NCBI GenBank assembly: GCA_014529385.2
Contig: CM043949.1
Location: 148,777,850-148,841,849 of the forward strand
Direction: 5' to 3'
DNA from: Adiantum capillus-veneris
Taxonomy: Eukaryota > Streptophyta > Polypodiopsida > Polypodiales > Pteridaceae
Length of the DNA stretch: 64,000 nucleotides
Part shown: piece after piece, positions 24,568 through 36,350 of the stretch
Position numbering within the stretch: the stretch's first letter is position 1
How the letters are laid out: every line of letters starts with the position of its first letter
Program-made: the position numbers and the translations under genes
Notes under the pieces: model-generated
Seen by the model: the letters and a program-made list of their open reading frames with translations, nothing else
Database searches by the model: none
What the model was told of the DNA's origin: nothing

Positions 24568-25058
24568 GAACATCCCGCATTACTAAATCAGGTAGTCTCT
24601 TTCATACACTCTTTTAAAGATGTTTTTGTTTGGTCCTACAAGGATTTAGAGGGGATTCCACCAGAATTGGGTGTCCACACTATCCCTCTGGTTGAAGGGG
24701 TTAAGCCTGTAAGAGCCCGAGCTTACAAGCTCAACCCGAAGTATGTTGAGGCGGTCAAGGCAGAGTTAGAAAAAATGCAAGAGGTAGGGATCATAGTACC
24801 TGTGGAGCACTCTGAGTGGTTATCACCCATGGTGATAGCGCCTAAGAAGCAATCAACCAAAATCCGTGTGTGCATCGATTACCGTGCTCTGAATAAGGTA
24901 ACTATCCCAAATGGTTTCCCAACACCTTTCACTGAGCGTGTGCTCGAAGATGTAGCAGGGCATGTATTGTACAGTTTCATGGATGGGTTTAGTGGATACA
25001 ATCAGTTGGGCATCCATCCAAGTGATCAGCTGAAAACGGCCTTTGTGACTCCCTGGGT
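24568..25058 (+). CDS. Gypsy C reverse transcriptase, N-terminal part
   Basis: Directly after the TAG, the same frame reads EHPALLNQVVSFIHSFKDVF, then GIPPELGVHTIPL. From 24667 come the RT blocks KAELEKMQEVGII, SEWLSPMVIAPKK, RVCIDYRALNKVTIPNGFP and SFMDGFSGYNQLGIHPSDQLKTAFVTPW. This is the standard Ty3/gypsy fingers and palm, including the first catalytic Asp (FMDGFSGY). The domain is cut at 25059 by the hAT deletion derivative. The frame that resumes at 25811 is offset by one base, so a separate 1-base loss must also have occurred near the insertion. Confidence 0.9.
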
Positions 25059-25066
25059 ATTTTTAT

Positions 25067-25802
<736 letters not shown>

Positions 25803-28001
25803 ATTTTTATATACACTCGAATGTCTTTTGGGTTGAAAAATGCCCCACCTTTCAATAGGAAGGTATATCTCATCTTTTGTCCTCTGCTTACGGATCATCT
25901 ACGCATCTTCATGGACGATTTTTCGACCTTCTTAGGTGCTCAATGTTCAACCCTAGTGGAAAACCTAGAGGAACACCTCGCTCAGCTCTCTGTTGTCTTC
26001 CTCATGTGCAGAGAGGCACGCCTAAAGCTAAATCCTAACAAATGTCATTTTTTGGTTACTGAAGGCACACTTCTGGGCCATGTGGTTTCTGCTAAAGGTT
26101 GAGCGCTTAACCCAGAGAAGATTGTGGCAATCTTAAAGTTACCAACTCCCATCAACCCAAAAGGGGTACAGAGCTTTGTAGGCCACACAGGGTATCATCG
26201 CAGGTTTATACGCATGTATGCACAGGTGGCTCAACCCCTGACCCGCTTAACCAGTGCTGTTGTTTCCTTTCAATGGTCAAAAGCAGAGGCTGAAGGTTTT
26301 GCATACCTTAAAAAACGCCTCACTGAAGCGCCTATCTTAGTAGCTCCCGATTGGTCTCTAACCGTTCATGTGCATACACATGCCAGTCAACTGGCTGTGG
26401 GTGCGATGCTGACTCAACCTAGTAAGGAGTATAACCTCGATCGCCCTGTTCACTATGCAAGTCACCTACTCACCAAGGCAGAGTGCAACTATAGCACCAC
26501 AGAAAGGGAAGGTTTAGCTATTGTGTATGCTCTGCAAAAATTTCGGCACTACTTAGGGGTCGACTTCACAGTTATTACTGATCACCATGCCCTGCGATAT
26601 CTGCTCAACAAGCCGCAGGTTGCAGGTAGAGTATGGCGATGGCTACTCTTATTTCAAGAGTTCGATTTCGAAGTGGTACTCAGGCCCGGCAAACATCAAG
26701 TCCTTGCCGACCACCTTTCTCGCGTTCACACTAGTGAAGAAGCAACAGGGGTTGCTGACGACTTTCCTGATAGCAATCTCTTTAAGGTGGATACCACTCT
26801 GGAATGGTACGGTGATGTTTTGCATCTGCTTTCTACTGGCCTCTACCCAGAGAATGCTTCTCCCCTGCAGAAGAGACGCCTATTGCTGAAGTCTAGGCCT
26901 TTCACTCTCATTGAGGGCCAACTATACAAATCAGGGCAGGATGGTGTTTTGAGGCGGTGTGTCTTCCCTCATGAAGTCGAGTATATTTTAGAGGATGCCC
27001 ATAGTCGTCCCACTGGTGGCCATTACCCTGGCCATATTACTGCACAGAAGATTCTCCAGTGTGGCTTATGGTGGCCCTATATTTTCCCTAAACCAAGCAA
27101 ACAATCAAACCGTCCTCTACAGGTCTCTATGGCATGGGAACCCTTTGAGAGATGGAGCATAGATTTTGTAGACCCAATTACTCCCTCTGCCCAACCCGGC
27201 AATCAAAAGTATCTTTTGGTGGCTACTGACTACGCAACAAAGTGGGCAGAGGTACTTGCAACAACGGACTGCACTGGCACTACGGTAGCCAAATTTCTCT
27301 ACGAAAATATTTTGTGCAGGTTTGGATGTCCCTTGGAAATCACCAGTGATGACAGGGGTAGTCACTTTGTGAATGAAACAATTTCTACCTTGCTGGCCAA
27401 CTATAAGATTTTTCACAGAAAATCTTGTTCCTATTACCCTAGAGCAAACGGGCAGGCAGAGAGCACTAATAAGGTTCTGATAGCACTCCTTCGGAAAGCA
27501 TGTCATCTTCATCCCTCGACTTGGGCTCAAGCTATCCACGGTACACTTTGGGCATATCGAACTTCTTTCAAAGCCACAACCAATCACACCCCATTTCAAT
27601 TGGCTTTCGGTTTGGAAGCGATAGCACCTTTCGAATTCAACTCAGGATCCCCGCGAGTCGGGAGTCTTCGTGCCAATGGAAATTTGGGGTCGACATCTGT
27701 CTCTCGTCTTTTCCTTTTGGAGGAAAGCCGAGGTTTGGCTTCACTAGCTCTAGAAGCAGAGCAGCTTCGTCGTAAAGCCTGGCATGATCGCTATCTCACG
27801 AAGCCGCAAATAACGCAAGGAGCATTGGTGCTACTTTCTCAGGCCAAGTTTCTGAAAAAAGCAAAGAAGTTGGTCCCAACATGGCAAGGACCATACAAGG
27901 TGATGGAGATTCTACCCCACGGCGCTATACAATTAGCCACTCTCGAAGGAGTTACGTTGCCTTTAGTCAATGGATCTCGGATCAAATGCTATCATGCTTG
28001 A
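25803..28001 (+). CDS. Gypsy C reverse transcriptase C-terminus, RNase H and integrase
   Basis: RT resumes with IYTRMSFGLKNAP, the catalytic FMDDFSTF (YxDD-type) and LNPNKCHFLVTEGTLLGHVVSAKG. An in-frame TGA at 26100-26102 precedes NPEKIVAI. The 625-codon frame 26124-28001 carries the RT thumb (FVGHTGYHRRFI), RNase H (YSTTEREGLAIVYALQKFRHYL, TDHHALRYLL) and integrase: GGHYPGHITAQKIL with the His pair, IDFVDPI and TSDDRGSHF catalytic Asp residues, and ANGQAESTNK with the Glu. The Cys pair of the HHCC zinc site is absent: WWPYIFPKPSKQSNRPLQ shows an apparent in-frame deletion there. No chromodomain follows. Two or more lesions make this pol non-functional. Confidence 0.92.
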
Positions 28002-29600
28002 GAAGACGCTCAAGGGTCTAACCGCGTGACAGTCAAATCAAGTGTTGAGCTTCGCAATCTCCTGAACCTTTAAATAGCTTCAGAATCACTATCTTCCCCA
28101 TCTTACTGTTCCGTTTTATCTTCTCTCTCGTAGACCCTCTCCTTAGGCAGCTATGCTTCTGCAGACTCTGTTAAGCTCATAGGTTTGATTCTGGATTTGA
28201 TCAACTCTATCCTTCACTCTCTCTGTCTTCAATCTTTGTCTTTCTTGGACATAACCTAATCTCCTCAATCTGAATAAGTTCCTTTTCTCAGATTTTGCTC
28301 TCAAGTTATCTCAGTTCTTGGAGATGCATAAAGCAATAAATACTGAGTGGGGTATTTATGTAGGATGATACTCCGCGTTTTATCTGCGTTTTATCTGGAA
28401 TTGCTGATTCTTGCTGGTAACTCGGTTTTATCAATGTTTGCTATTCTTTTGGTCTAGCTAAATCTTTAAGGTCTCTCGGATAGTTTCCGATGCGTTAGAG
28501 CTAACTGTTTTTTCTACCCTCACCTTGTCTCTCCTCTCAAGTAACTCCCCTAGCCCTAAACCTACCCATTACCTTCCTCTCCCTAGACCCTAGCCTCCCC
28601 TAATCCTTCCCTTTTCCCTTCCCTCTCCCTCGCCTAACTTTCACATCTCCTCCGTATGCATCTTCATAAATAAGGTGTGTGGTGGCAGTTGCAAATTGAA
28701 GGCAGCCTTTGGTGGTGCTCAGTTTGCTACTGAAGAGAAACTCTGGTGCTCGGTTTGCTACTGAAGAGAAACTCTGGTGCTCGGTTTGCTACTCAAGAGA
28801 AACGACTTCTGCAACTGAGCTAAGTGGGTAGGCCCTAAATTTATACAAGTTTGCAAGCCCCCTCGCCCCTAACCCTAGCCCTTTCCCCCTCGCCCTTGCC
28901 CCCCCTCACCCTCTCTCCCACGCGCTAGACCTTTTCCCCTCGCCCTCGCCCTCTCTCCCTCGCCTAACCCTTTCCCCCTCGCCCTCGCCCCCCCTCACCC
29001 TCTCGCCCTCGCCTAAACCCTCCCACCCCCTCGCCCTCTCCCATCCCCTCGCCTCTCGCCCTTTCCCCCTCACCCTCTCGCCCTCACCTAAACCCTCCCA
29101 CCCCCTCGCCCTCGCCCTCTCCCATCCCCTCGCCCCTCACCCTTTCCCCTCACCCTCTCGCCCTCGCCTAAACCCTCCCACCCCCTCCTCGCCCTTTCCC
29201 CCTCGCCCTCGCCCTCTCCCATCCCCTCGCCCTCACCCTTTCCCCCTCACCCTCTCGCCCTCACCTAAACCCTCCCACCCCTCGCCCTCGCCCTCGCCTA
29301 AACCCTCCCACTCCTCGCCTTTCCCCCTCGCCCTCGCCCTAGCCTCTTTCCCCCTCGCCCTTCCCTTTTCCCTCGCCCTAGCCCCTATGCCTCCCTGTTC
29401 CTGGCTCTCGCCCACTCTTGGCCTTGGTCATCGCCCTGCCCACTCTCGGCCTGGGTCCTCGCCTGGATTGCGCAAAAGCAAAAAAACCCTAAAAAGCGGC
29501 TTTTAAAAAACTGAAAAGCTACTTTAGCCTCAATTCAAAAGTTTTCAGTCTCCACTTCTTCATATCGGAAGCGCCAAGAGTCTTCACAGTTCCCTGCGCC
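28002..29600 (+). repeat. C-rich spacer with minisatellite between pol and the extra ORF of gypsy C
   Basis: After integrase the sequence becomes increasingly pyrimidine-rich. A duplicated ggtgctcggtttgctactgaagagaaactct unit appears near 28715-28805 (three partial copies). From about 28855 to 29400 there is an imperfect array of CCCTCGCCCT and CCTAAACCCTCCCACCCC blocks; the latter recur near 29011, 29087, 29167, 29263 and 29298. The CCTAAACCC cores resemble plant telomere repeats, but the array is degenerate and internal to the element. No coding is seen. Confidence 0.85.
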
Positions 29601-29680
29601 CAGTGCCTCCGGTGCACAGTTTCCAGCAGCGCCAAGTGCCTCCGGTGCCTCCATTGGAAGTCCCCGCACAGTTTAGTAAG

Positions 29681-31711
29681 ATGGTTCGTACTCGAAATAG
29701 GGAAAAGCATCTGCAATCAGAGGAAGAGTCCTCTGCATCTGGGGATAGCTCTGACAGTAAACCAGACTATACTCCTAGTTCAGAGCAGATTTCAGAGGAA
29801 TCTTAAGAGGAAGATTCACCACAGTCAGTCACTGCTGACAGAGTCACCACTCTCCAGGTGCCTCGCCCGTCTCGTGCCCTCTCCAAGGTACCTTTAATAA
29901 TGATATATCACCTACAGGCTCCGAATCCAGCACTCAAGGAGGTGTTCTCTCAGAAACAACTAGTACACTTGGGTCTTCAAAATTTGGCTCAGACCGATTT
30001 GTCTGCCAATATCTCTACTGCCAAGCTATGTTCCCTCTTGCTAACTTTTCCAAAGCTGATTGATACTGCACTTACAGCGGAGGATATCAGACACGCTATG
30101 GGAATATTGATTGTGCTGGCACCTCTGCCCGCAACAAAAACCTTCTCGAATCTCTCACAAGAAGAAACGGCAAATGCTTGTCAGGAACTTTTACTGGACT
30201 CACATCCAGACTATCATAGGAGTCAGCAATTGTATTAAGTGTTACAATATTATTTTTTACTGCGAGCACCTGAAAGAACAGGGGTTCCATCTTCTCTAGG
30301 TTCTCCAGCAATATGCGATGCTCTTTTTTGTCTCTACCACTGCCTGCCATACCCATTCCACAATTTGTTGTTTAAAGCGCTACAGGACAGGGCAAAGCGT
30401 TTTTGGACTCAGCGAAAAGGCAAAGCGGAAAGGTTCAATTGCTATGCAGCGCCTATTATGTATTGGGTAGTACAGATTATGCAGCAAGAGACGGATGCAA
30501 AAGCAGTTCTCACCCTTCAAGATGATCCAAAAGATCAAGAACATTCCAAAATGGCCAAAGGGAAAGGCATCTTGCGCAAGAGGGCAAAGGTACAAAAAGA
30601 TTCATATGAGCATCTGGCAACACTACCTTTCTCAGAATCACAGGTCAAAATCTCGGACGTTCATACTACAACACCAGCAGTGCGTATGTCTACTTCGGTG
30701 GCCACCTCCACTTTCACACCACCTCTTGTGAGTAGTGTTGCAGTCACTAAAACACAACCTCCAGTTGTGTCGCCAGCACCACGTGCTACTCTTACTGTTG
30801 GGGCACTGAAGGATACTGCAGGGGCATCTAGCTCTGGGGCGCCGACATCTGACAAGCATGACATGTATGATACTTTTGCGCCTCAAGCCGACAGACTTTT
30901 AGAGGCAGACAAAAGAGCCATTTCGACGATTATCAATGCAGCCCTCTCATTGCAAGGTACCAACAGTATGCATCGCGCTTGCTATGACGGTATGACAAGG
31001 GAAGTGCAAACGCATCTTCAACGAGCGATGGATAGGGACAATTTCATTGCTACAGCTCAAGATCGTATAAGAATCTTAACTCAACAGGTAGTGGACCTCA
31101 AACATATTGTCCACACTCAGCAAAAACAGTTAAAAGAGGCAAATGATATGACCGCAACAGTTGAGGACCTCTCTCCGGTGGTACATACACTATGTCCTTG
31201 CGCAAAATACCAAGCTGTAGCCATTTCACAGGCAGTTCCAGCTACTTCTACAACTACAAACCAAGTTTCTCAGCAAGTTCCTGCTATGGCAACACAGGTA
31301 CCGACACAGGCGGACGTTTCCAAAGCACATTCAGGGGATTCTCAAATAGCAGAGAAGGCAAATCCTACCAAAATGGAGTGTAAACCAACAGGATCGGTCT
31401 CATCACAATTTCAGGGTCCCTCTGTGGCCTCCCCCTCCCAGTCTCCATCCTATCCTCAGCACTTCTACGGCTTCCCGGGATTCCAACAACCTGTTCCACC
31501 CTCGCAGCCTGCGCAGTCTTTTCTTGGGTTTCCACTAGCTCCACCTACTCAACCGCAACCGTCTCACATGACGCAACCTGCTGCTCCATACTCGATGTAC
31601 CCTCCTCCTCATGGACACTACCCCTCACCATACACTTGGCCTCCATCTCCTTACCCAACATACTATCAGCCTCCTCCACCTCCTTCTCCATCATCCGACC
31701 ACCAACAGTAG
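29681..31711 (+). pseudogene. Additional ORF of gypsy C downstream of pol, function unknown
   Basis: One frame of 677 codons from ATG 29681 (MVRTRNREKHLQ) to TAG 31711 is interrupted only by TAA at 29804-29806 and TAA at 30236-30238. The product begins with a Ser/Glu/Asp-rich segment. A predicted helical core follows (LVHLGLQNLAQTDLSANI, then RAPERTGVPSSLGSPAICDA). It continues through a basic stretch (KGKGILRKRAKV), a Thr/Pro-rich linker, a coiled-coil-like segment (IRILTQQVVDLKHIVHTQQK) and a Pro/Tyr/Gln-rich C-terminus (about residues 570-676). There is no zinc knuckle, protease or transmembrane pattern. It sits in sense orientation between pol and the 3' LTR, where Tat and Athila elements carry extra or envelope-like frames. 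I do not recognise its family. Confidence 0.75.
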
Positions 31712-31778
31712 ATTGCCGATATTTCAAGTTCATCAGTTCCGCTCTCTGGGACGGGCAGCGGACTTGTGGCGGGCAACC

Positions 31779-32353
31779 TGTAGCCTGCTACAGTGTCACT
31801 TTCACTTTCATATGACAATAGTTTACAGTTGGGCTTTGGTCAGTTGGTCTTTGGTCTGGTCAGTTCACACTTGGGCAGACACGTGGTAGGGTGGTCTAGT
31901 GGACATTGTGGCCAGGTCACCACTGCCACCCAGTGGGGATAGACTTAGATGATGTTCTTTATGAGCCATTGGTGGCTCATGATGATTGTACATATGAGTA
32001 GTCGTTTTGGGCCAGTGGCATTATCTATGTAAGTAGTAGTCGTCTAGAGTGGGTCTTTACACAGAGCACGTCTGCACCATCCCAGCACATCTGAGCCTCA
32101 ACACCCCCATTTGTACCTGAGAGTCCTGGGCTGGAGCTGAGTGTGTTGCCACGCCATAGTCTGTATCAATCTTTGAGATAGTCGAGTCATATCTTTTGGT
32201 ATGCTGTTGTGTCTTTGAGAGCTCTGTTGACGTTTATTGTTTCCTTTCTGTTCATCCGTTTGAGGGAGATTCAGTCTGTTTGAGTGAGATTGTCACGCAC
32301 ATTGCACTGAGGACCACCCACTGTAGAGAGCACGACACGTTATCCGCTCTACA
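31779..32353 (+). repeat. 3' LTR of gypsy C
   Basis: It is homologous to 20470-21043, starts TGTAGCC and ends CTCTACA, and is followed by the GAAGA target-site copy (32354-32358). A purine-rich gggacgggcagcgga lies about 18-32 bp upstream and may contain the polypurine tract. Confidence 0.92.
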
Positions 32354-32358
32354 GAAGA

Positions 32359-32596
32359 GACGCTAATGGGCGTCGGGAAAACACTGCTGGTGTTAATAAC
32401 TCGCAAGAGGAAAAAATTGGAAAGAAGTGCCACCGTGCACAAGGAATCTACGAATTAGAACCATCCGCCGACGTTGAGCAACGCCTCGGAACAAGAACCT
32501 TCTTTAAGGTGATCGTAGACTCTATTTGTGAAAGAAAGACATCGACATTAATACTCTATGATTTGGGCATTCCCTATGTGGGAGGACACACGAGCT
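32359..32596 (+). other. Interior of element B between gypsy C and hAT D
   Basis: This short remnant of element B has one frame open across most of it (DVEQRLGTRTFFKVIVDSI, then ERKTSTLILYDLGIPYVGG). The frame runs on across the hAT insertion site into 36129. It may be a trace of the element's own coding sequence; the family is not recognised. Confidence 0.4.
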
Positions 32597-32846
32597 ATAA
32601 TACCCAGAGTTACCAGGGAACGGCAGTTTGAGGACTTGGAACGCCGGAACGGCGTTCCGGCCGGCTGAGTTTTTTCGGAACGCGTCGGAACGGACAGGCG
32701 TTCCGGCTGGAATCTGTCACCGGAACGGAAAGATCGGAACGGCCGGAACGGCCCTAACGGCCATAAACGGCAGATTTTGAGTTTGAAAAAAATACCAGTT
32801 AGCCAGCCAACGCCCATTTTCAGCAGTGAAAAACATATATAATGCC

Positions 32847-33861
32847 ATCCACTAAAAGGGGAAACCCGTCCTCTGAATAGTGCCCTCTAAGAAACTCCAA
32901 TCTACTCTATCATAAGCCTTCTCAAAATCAAGACGTATCAATGCTATAGGCTGCTCTATTTGATGAGCCCAGTCCAACGCCTCGTAAGGGATTCAAGCAC
33001 ATACCGATCATCTGAGCAAACATCTTATACACACAAGACATGAGGGTGATTGGTTTCTACTGTCGGAGGGGCGATGCGTCACCTCCTTTCGGTATAAGAG
33101 AAATAAGTCATGAACACATAGAGACAAGCATCTCTCCTAAGTCAAATATGTGCTATAAGCCTCAAAGCATTAAGGAGCTGATTGCATCCCAAAAATGCAA
33201 GGAAAACTATCTATTCAAACCATCCTCTCCTAGACGAGAGGCCCCATCTAGGCCAACCATTGCATCATGCATCTCCTACATAGAGAAGGGGGCTAGTAAA
33301 GTGTTGCACATTCTCTGTAACCACACACTATACATTAGACAAAACCTCTTCTCTGGCATGCAAAATATCATCAGTCAGCTTATCAGCAGTAAACAAATGT
33401 TCAAATAATCAAAATCTATGTCAAGGACCTCATCAAGATCTGCCTCTAACCTGTCTCCAAAATCTCGTAAGGCTCTAATATAAGTCCCCTTGGGACGCTC
33501 CCGAAAGTGTGTGAAGAAATCCTTATTCAACCTATCCGCTTTATATATCCATGCCAAGACCGAAGCCTGATAGGCAAATTCGGATTTCTCAATCTCGATG
33601 TGACTAAGTATCTCTCTAGTGTCAACCTCACACTCCCCTAGGAACTCGTCTCCTAGAAACTCCTCGAGCTACCACTGTATGCAACTCAAACGGTCCTACA
33701 ACTCATGTTCCCTACGAACCAGGTGTCGTCTTCGCTCTACAACTGTCTATCTGGAAGCCTAGGAAGATGCAATGATGCATGTAGCCAGATGGGATGCGGG
33801 ATCTGCAGAATTAGTCCGTGTCCAAACATCCTGAATCAATGGAGACAATGAAGCATCCTCT
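32847..33861 (-). repeat. Captured LINE-2 segment inside hAT D (transduplication)
   Basis: These 1,015 bp align without gaps to 14694-15708, with about 18 substitutions by eye (about 98 per cent identity). Flanking sequence on both sides is hAT here but LINE at 14.7-15.7 kb, so the LINE is the source type. It encodes, on the minus strand, the LINE linker and first RT block, antisense to the transposase. Confidence 0.93.
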
Positions 33862-35533
33862 GTTTTATGATTTATCAATCTTCTCTCTTATTTCTTCCGT
33901 TATCGTCGTTTCCACCTTTTTGATACTAACCTCTTCTATGTTTGATCGAAATAGGTCGGAGTATTGGAAAGCCATGGCGCAACGGATAGGAGAGTATGGC
34001 ACTGGCTATGTGCCGCCATCTTCAGAGGCTCTCCGAACGACTTTGCTCGATCGAGAGAAGGCTATCGTGGAGAAGCAACCCTCAATATTCAGCGTCTTTA
34101 GGCAAAACATGGAGTTTCCCTCATTGCCGACGGGTGGAGCGATACAAGGAAGAGATCTATCCATGGTCTCGTCGCATACTCGAGTAGAGAGATGTACTTT
34201 GTGCACTCTCATGATGCCACTGAGAGTGGCAAGTCCGCCGATGTCTTCTCTGCAGAGTGGACAGCGGCCATAGAAACCATCGGTGAGCAACACGTGGTGG
34301 CCTTTGTCACAGATGGGCCCTGGGGAGGCATCAAACAGGGCAGCAGCAGCTATAATAGAGGGCCACTATCCGCATGTGACAATGTGCTTTTGCATGGCAC
34401 ACTGCTTGAACAACCTTCTAAAAGACATCGGCAAGCTAGACTGGATTGCTCCAGTCATTGCTGATGCAGTGAAGATTGTTACTTTCATCAACAATCACAA
34501 CTTGGTTCGGAGTGAGTACCTCAACAGGTCGGGCAGCAAAGTGCTTCTAAAGTATTCAGACACCCGCTTCGCATTCAACTTTCTTCTTGTGCGCAGGCTG
34601 TCTAAAAGTCAAAATGCGGTCCGACAGGTCTTCATCAGTGATGAGTTCACCACCTCCCCCTATGCAAAGACAGTTGCAGGGATTTTGTGCAAGGATAAGG
34701 CAGAGCATCTTGAGTTCTGGAAGGAGCTCAGGGGTCTAGGCTAACAGGTAAAACCGGTGGTTCATTTGCTTCGAGTTCTAGATGGCATGGATCCTTGCAT
34801 TGGCAAGATTTATGAGACAATGGACCGCATGATTGAGCAGCTTGCACAACTTGAGCCGAACGCAGAGCGATATGAGGAGATCCATGCGCTTTGCAGCTTG
34901 AGGTGGAATTCATATGCCTCTCCTTTACACGGGGCAGCGTACATGGTGGACCCAGAGTTCCAAGGTGCAGGGCAAGAGACAGATAGGGAAGTCATGAACC
35001 AATTCACAGAGATCTTAAACAAGATGGTTCTAGACAGAGATGGGCGACGCATTGTCAGAGATCAGTTGAGACAGTACAGAGAGATGCGGGGGTCATTTGG
35101 CAGTCTAGATGCTCAGATTAATCGCAGGCAGATAGGTTCAGTGCTATGGTGGAAGGACTATGGCTATGATGGCCCTGAGCTTCAGAGATTGGCGATCCGT
35201 ATTCTCAGCCAGTCAGTTAGTACCTCATGCTTGGAGCAATTGTGGAGTACCTTTAGCCACATTGCTTCCAAGAAGAAGAATCGGCTTGGAGTGGAGAAGC
35301 CTAATGATCTTGTCTTCGTTAGCGCAAATTTGAAAATGCTTTGCAAGAGTAGAGACAAACAGACAGATCCTTTTACACAGTGGGAGATGGAGCAAGAGGC
35401 TCCTCAGGCAGGTGGAGATGCACATCCACCAACACCGGGTACTTCATCTGTGGCTGAGATCGAGCCGGACCTAGACCTCGATGATGAGGAATGGGAGGAT
35501 GTCCATGATTTACAGCCGGCTACTACGGATTAG
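33862..35533 (+). pseudogene. hAT transposase (DUF659 and dimerisation domains), broken
   Basis: The frame starts with FDRNRSEYWKAMAQRIGEYG and, after a shift near 34110, reads GVSLIADGWSDTRKRSIHGL, FVHSHDATESGKSADVF and VAFVTDG (DUF659 core with catalytic acidic positions). A second shift near 34313 gives ASNRAAAAIIEGHYPHV, CMAHCLNNLLKDI and a TAA at 34742-34744. The last frame (34757-35533) carries RMIEQLAQLEP, WWKDYGYDGPELQRLAIRIL and the C-terminal dimerisation motif SCLEQLWSTFSHIASKKKNRL, ending in an acidic tail. An N-terminal BED zinc finger, usual in plant hAT transposases, is not seen; the captured LINE segment lies where it would be. The element cannot encode a working enzyme. Confidence 0.9.
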
Positions 35534-36120
35534 GAGGCCTCTCAGGCTAGTGGCTCTTGAGTCTTGAGTCTTTTCCATTTATCCTTACCTTTTTGTATGG
35601 CTGCTTGAGCCTTGCCCTCTTTGCCATTTGTAGCTACTAGCATCTTTATGGTATTTGTCACCTTCAGTCTTTTGGTATTGTGGTCACTGGAGTCTAGTTT
35701 GCCCCCCTTTGGTTCTTTTGTAGCACCTTGGCCGCTGGCGGCCCTTGAGACTTCTTACTATGTGAGCCATAATTAATTCCAAAGTGTTATCTCTGACTAC
35801 TACTCTTGCAACTATTTGAGAGCATTGTGTATGGGCATTGTGTTTGCTCATTGTTGTATATGTGCTATGTAATTTGGGCGCCGCACATCCCAATCAAGTC
35901 ATAATAAGGTTAAATGGTCTTCGAATCATGTTTTTTGTGGATATTAGAGTCAAAGGACTCTAGTACTACTTGTATTCAAACAAATAACGTTATTAAAAAA
36001 AATATTTGGGTGATTTTTTAGCCTCCTGTTCCGCGCCGTTCCCGTTCCGGGCCCATTCCCATTCCCCCGTTCCGCAGGGACGCCAGTTGCCGTTCTCGTT
36101 CCGCGTTCCGGGTAACTCTG
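35534..36120 (+). other. 3' non-coding region and right terminus of hAT D
   Basis: This is AT-rich sequence followed by the terminal block of CGTTCC motifs. The last approximately 220 bp match the right end of the 736-bp derivative at 25067-25802. No gene is present. Confidence 0.85.
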
Positions 36121-36128
36121 ATAATACC

Positions 36129-36350
36129 CTCTCGACTAACAGCGCAGCGTTACGCGCAAGAACAGATACCTAGATTGATTTCTAGGAGGATTATTCTTCC
36201 CAGGATTGAGATGGTAGGACTGCATTAACAGATTCTCGGATGAGGAAACTTCTGATTGTTGGAAAGATGCGAATGACAAGTTCTTACATGGCTCGTAAGT
36301 TTGATGATTGGTGAAGGATATCCTCGAGATACTAGAGGAAGGACATGAAT
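36129..36350 (+). other. Interior of element B between hAT D and LARD E
   Basis: A short remnant with no recognisable motif. It ends in TGAAT (36346-36350), the left target-site copy of the next element. Confidence 0.5.

Larger units (their letters stand above)
32605..36120 (+). mobile_element. hAT DNA transposon D carrying a captured LINE segment
   Basis: This 3516-bp element has inverted ends CAGAGTTACCAGGGAACG and CAGAGTTACCCGGAACG (right end read inverted) and a perfect 8-bp duplication ATAATACC (32597-32604, 36121-36128). Eight or more GGAACG/CGTTCC motifs crowd each end and probably serve as transposase binding sites. Inside, from left to right, are 32847-33861 (copied from a LINE identical in layout to LINE-2) and 33862-35533 (a broken transposase). 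A 3' non-coding region follows. It inserted into element B. The deletion derivative at 25067-25802 belongs to the same family. Confidence 0.95.

Noticed and set aside
28855-29400. Interstitial telomere sequence
   Set aside because: CCTAAACCC cores occur but never as consecutive heptamers; the array is a degenerate minisatellite internal to gypsy C, between pol and the extra ORF.
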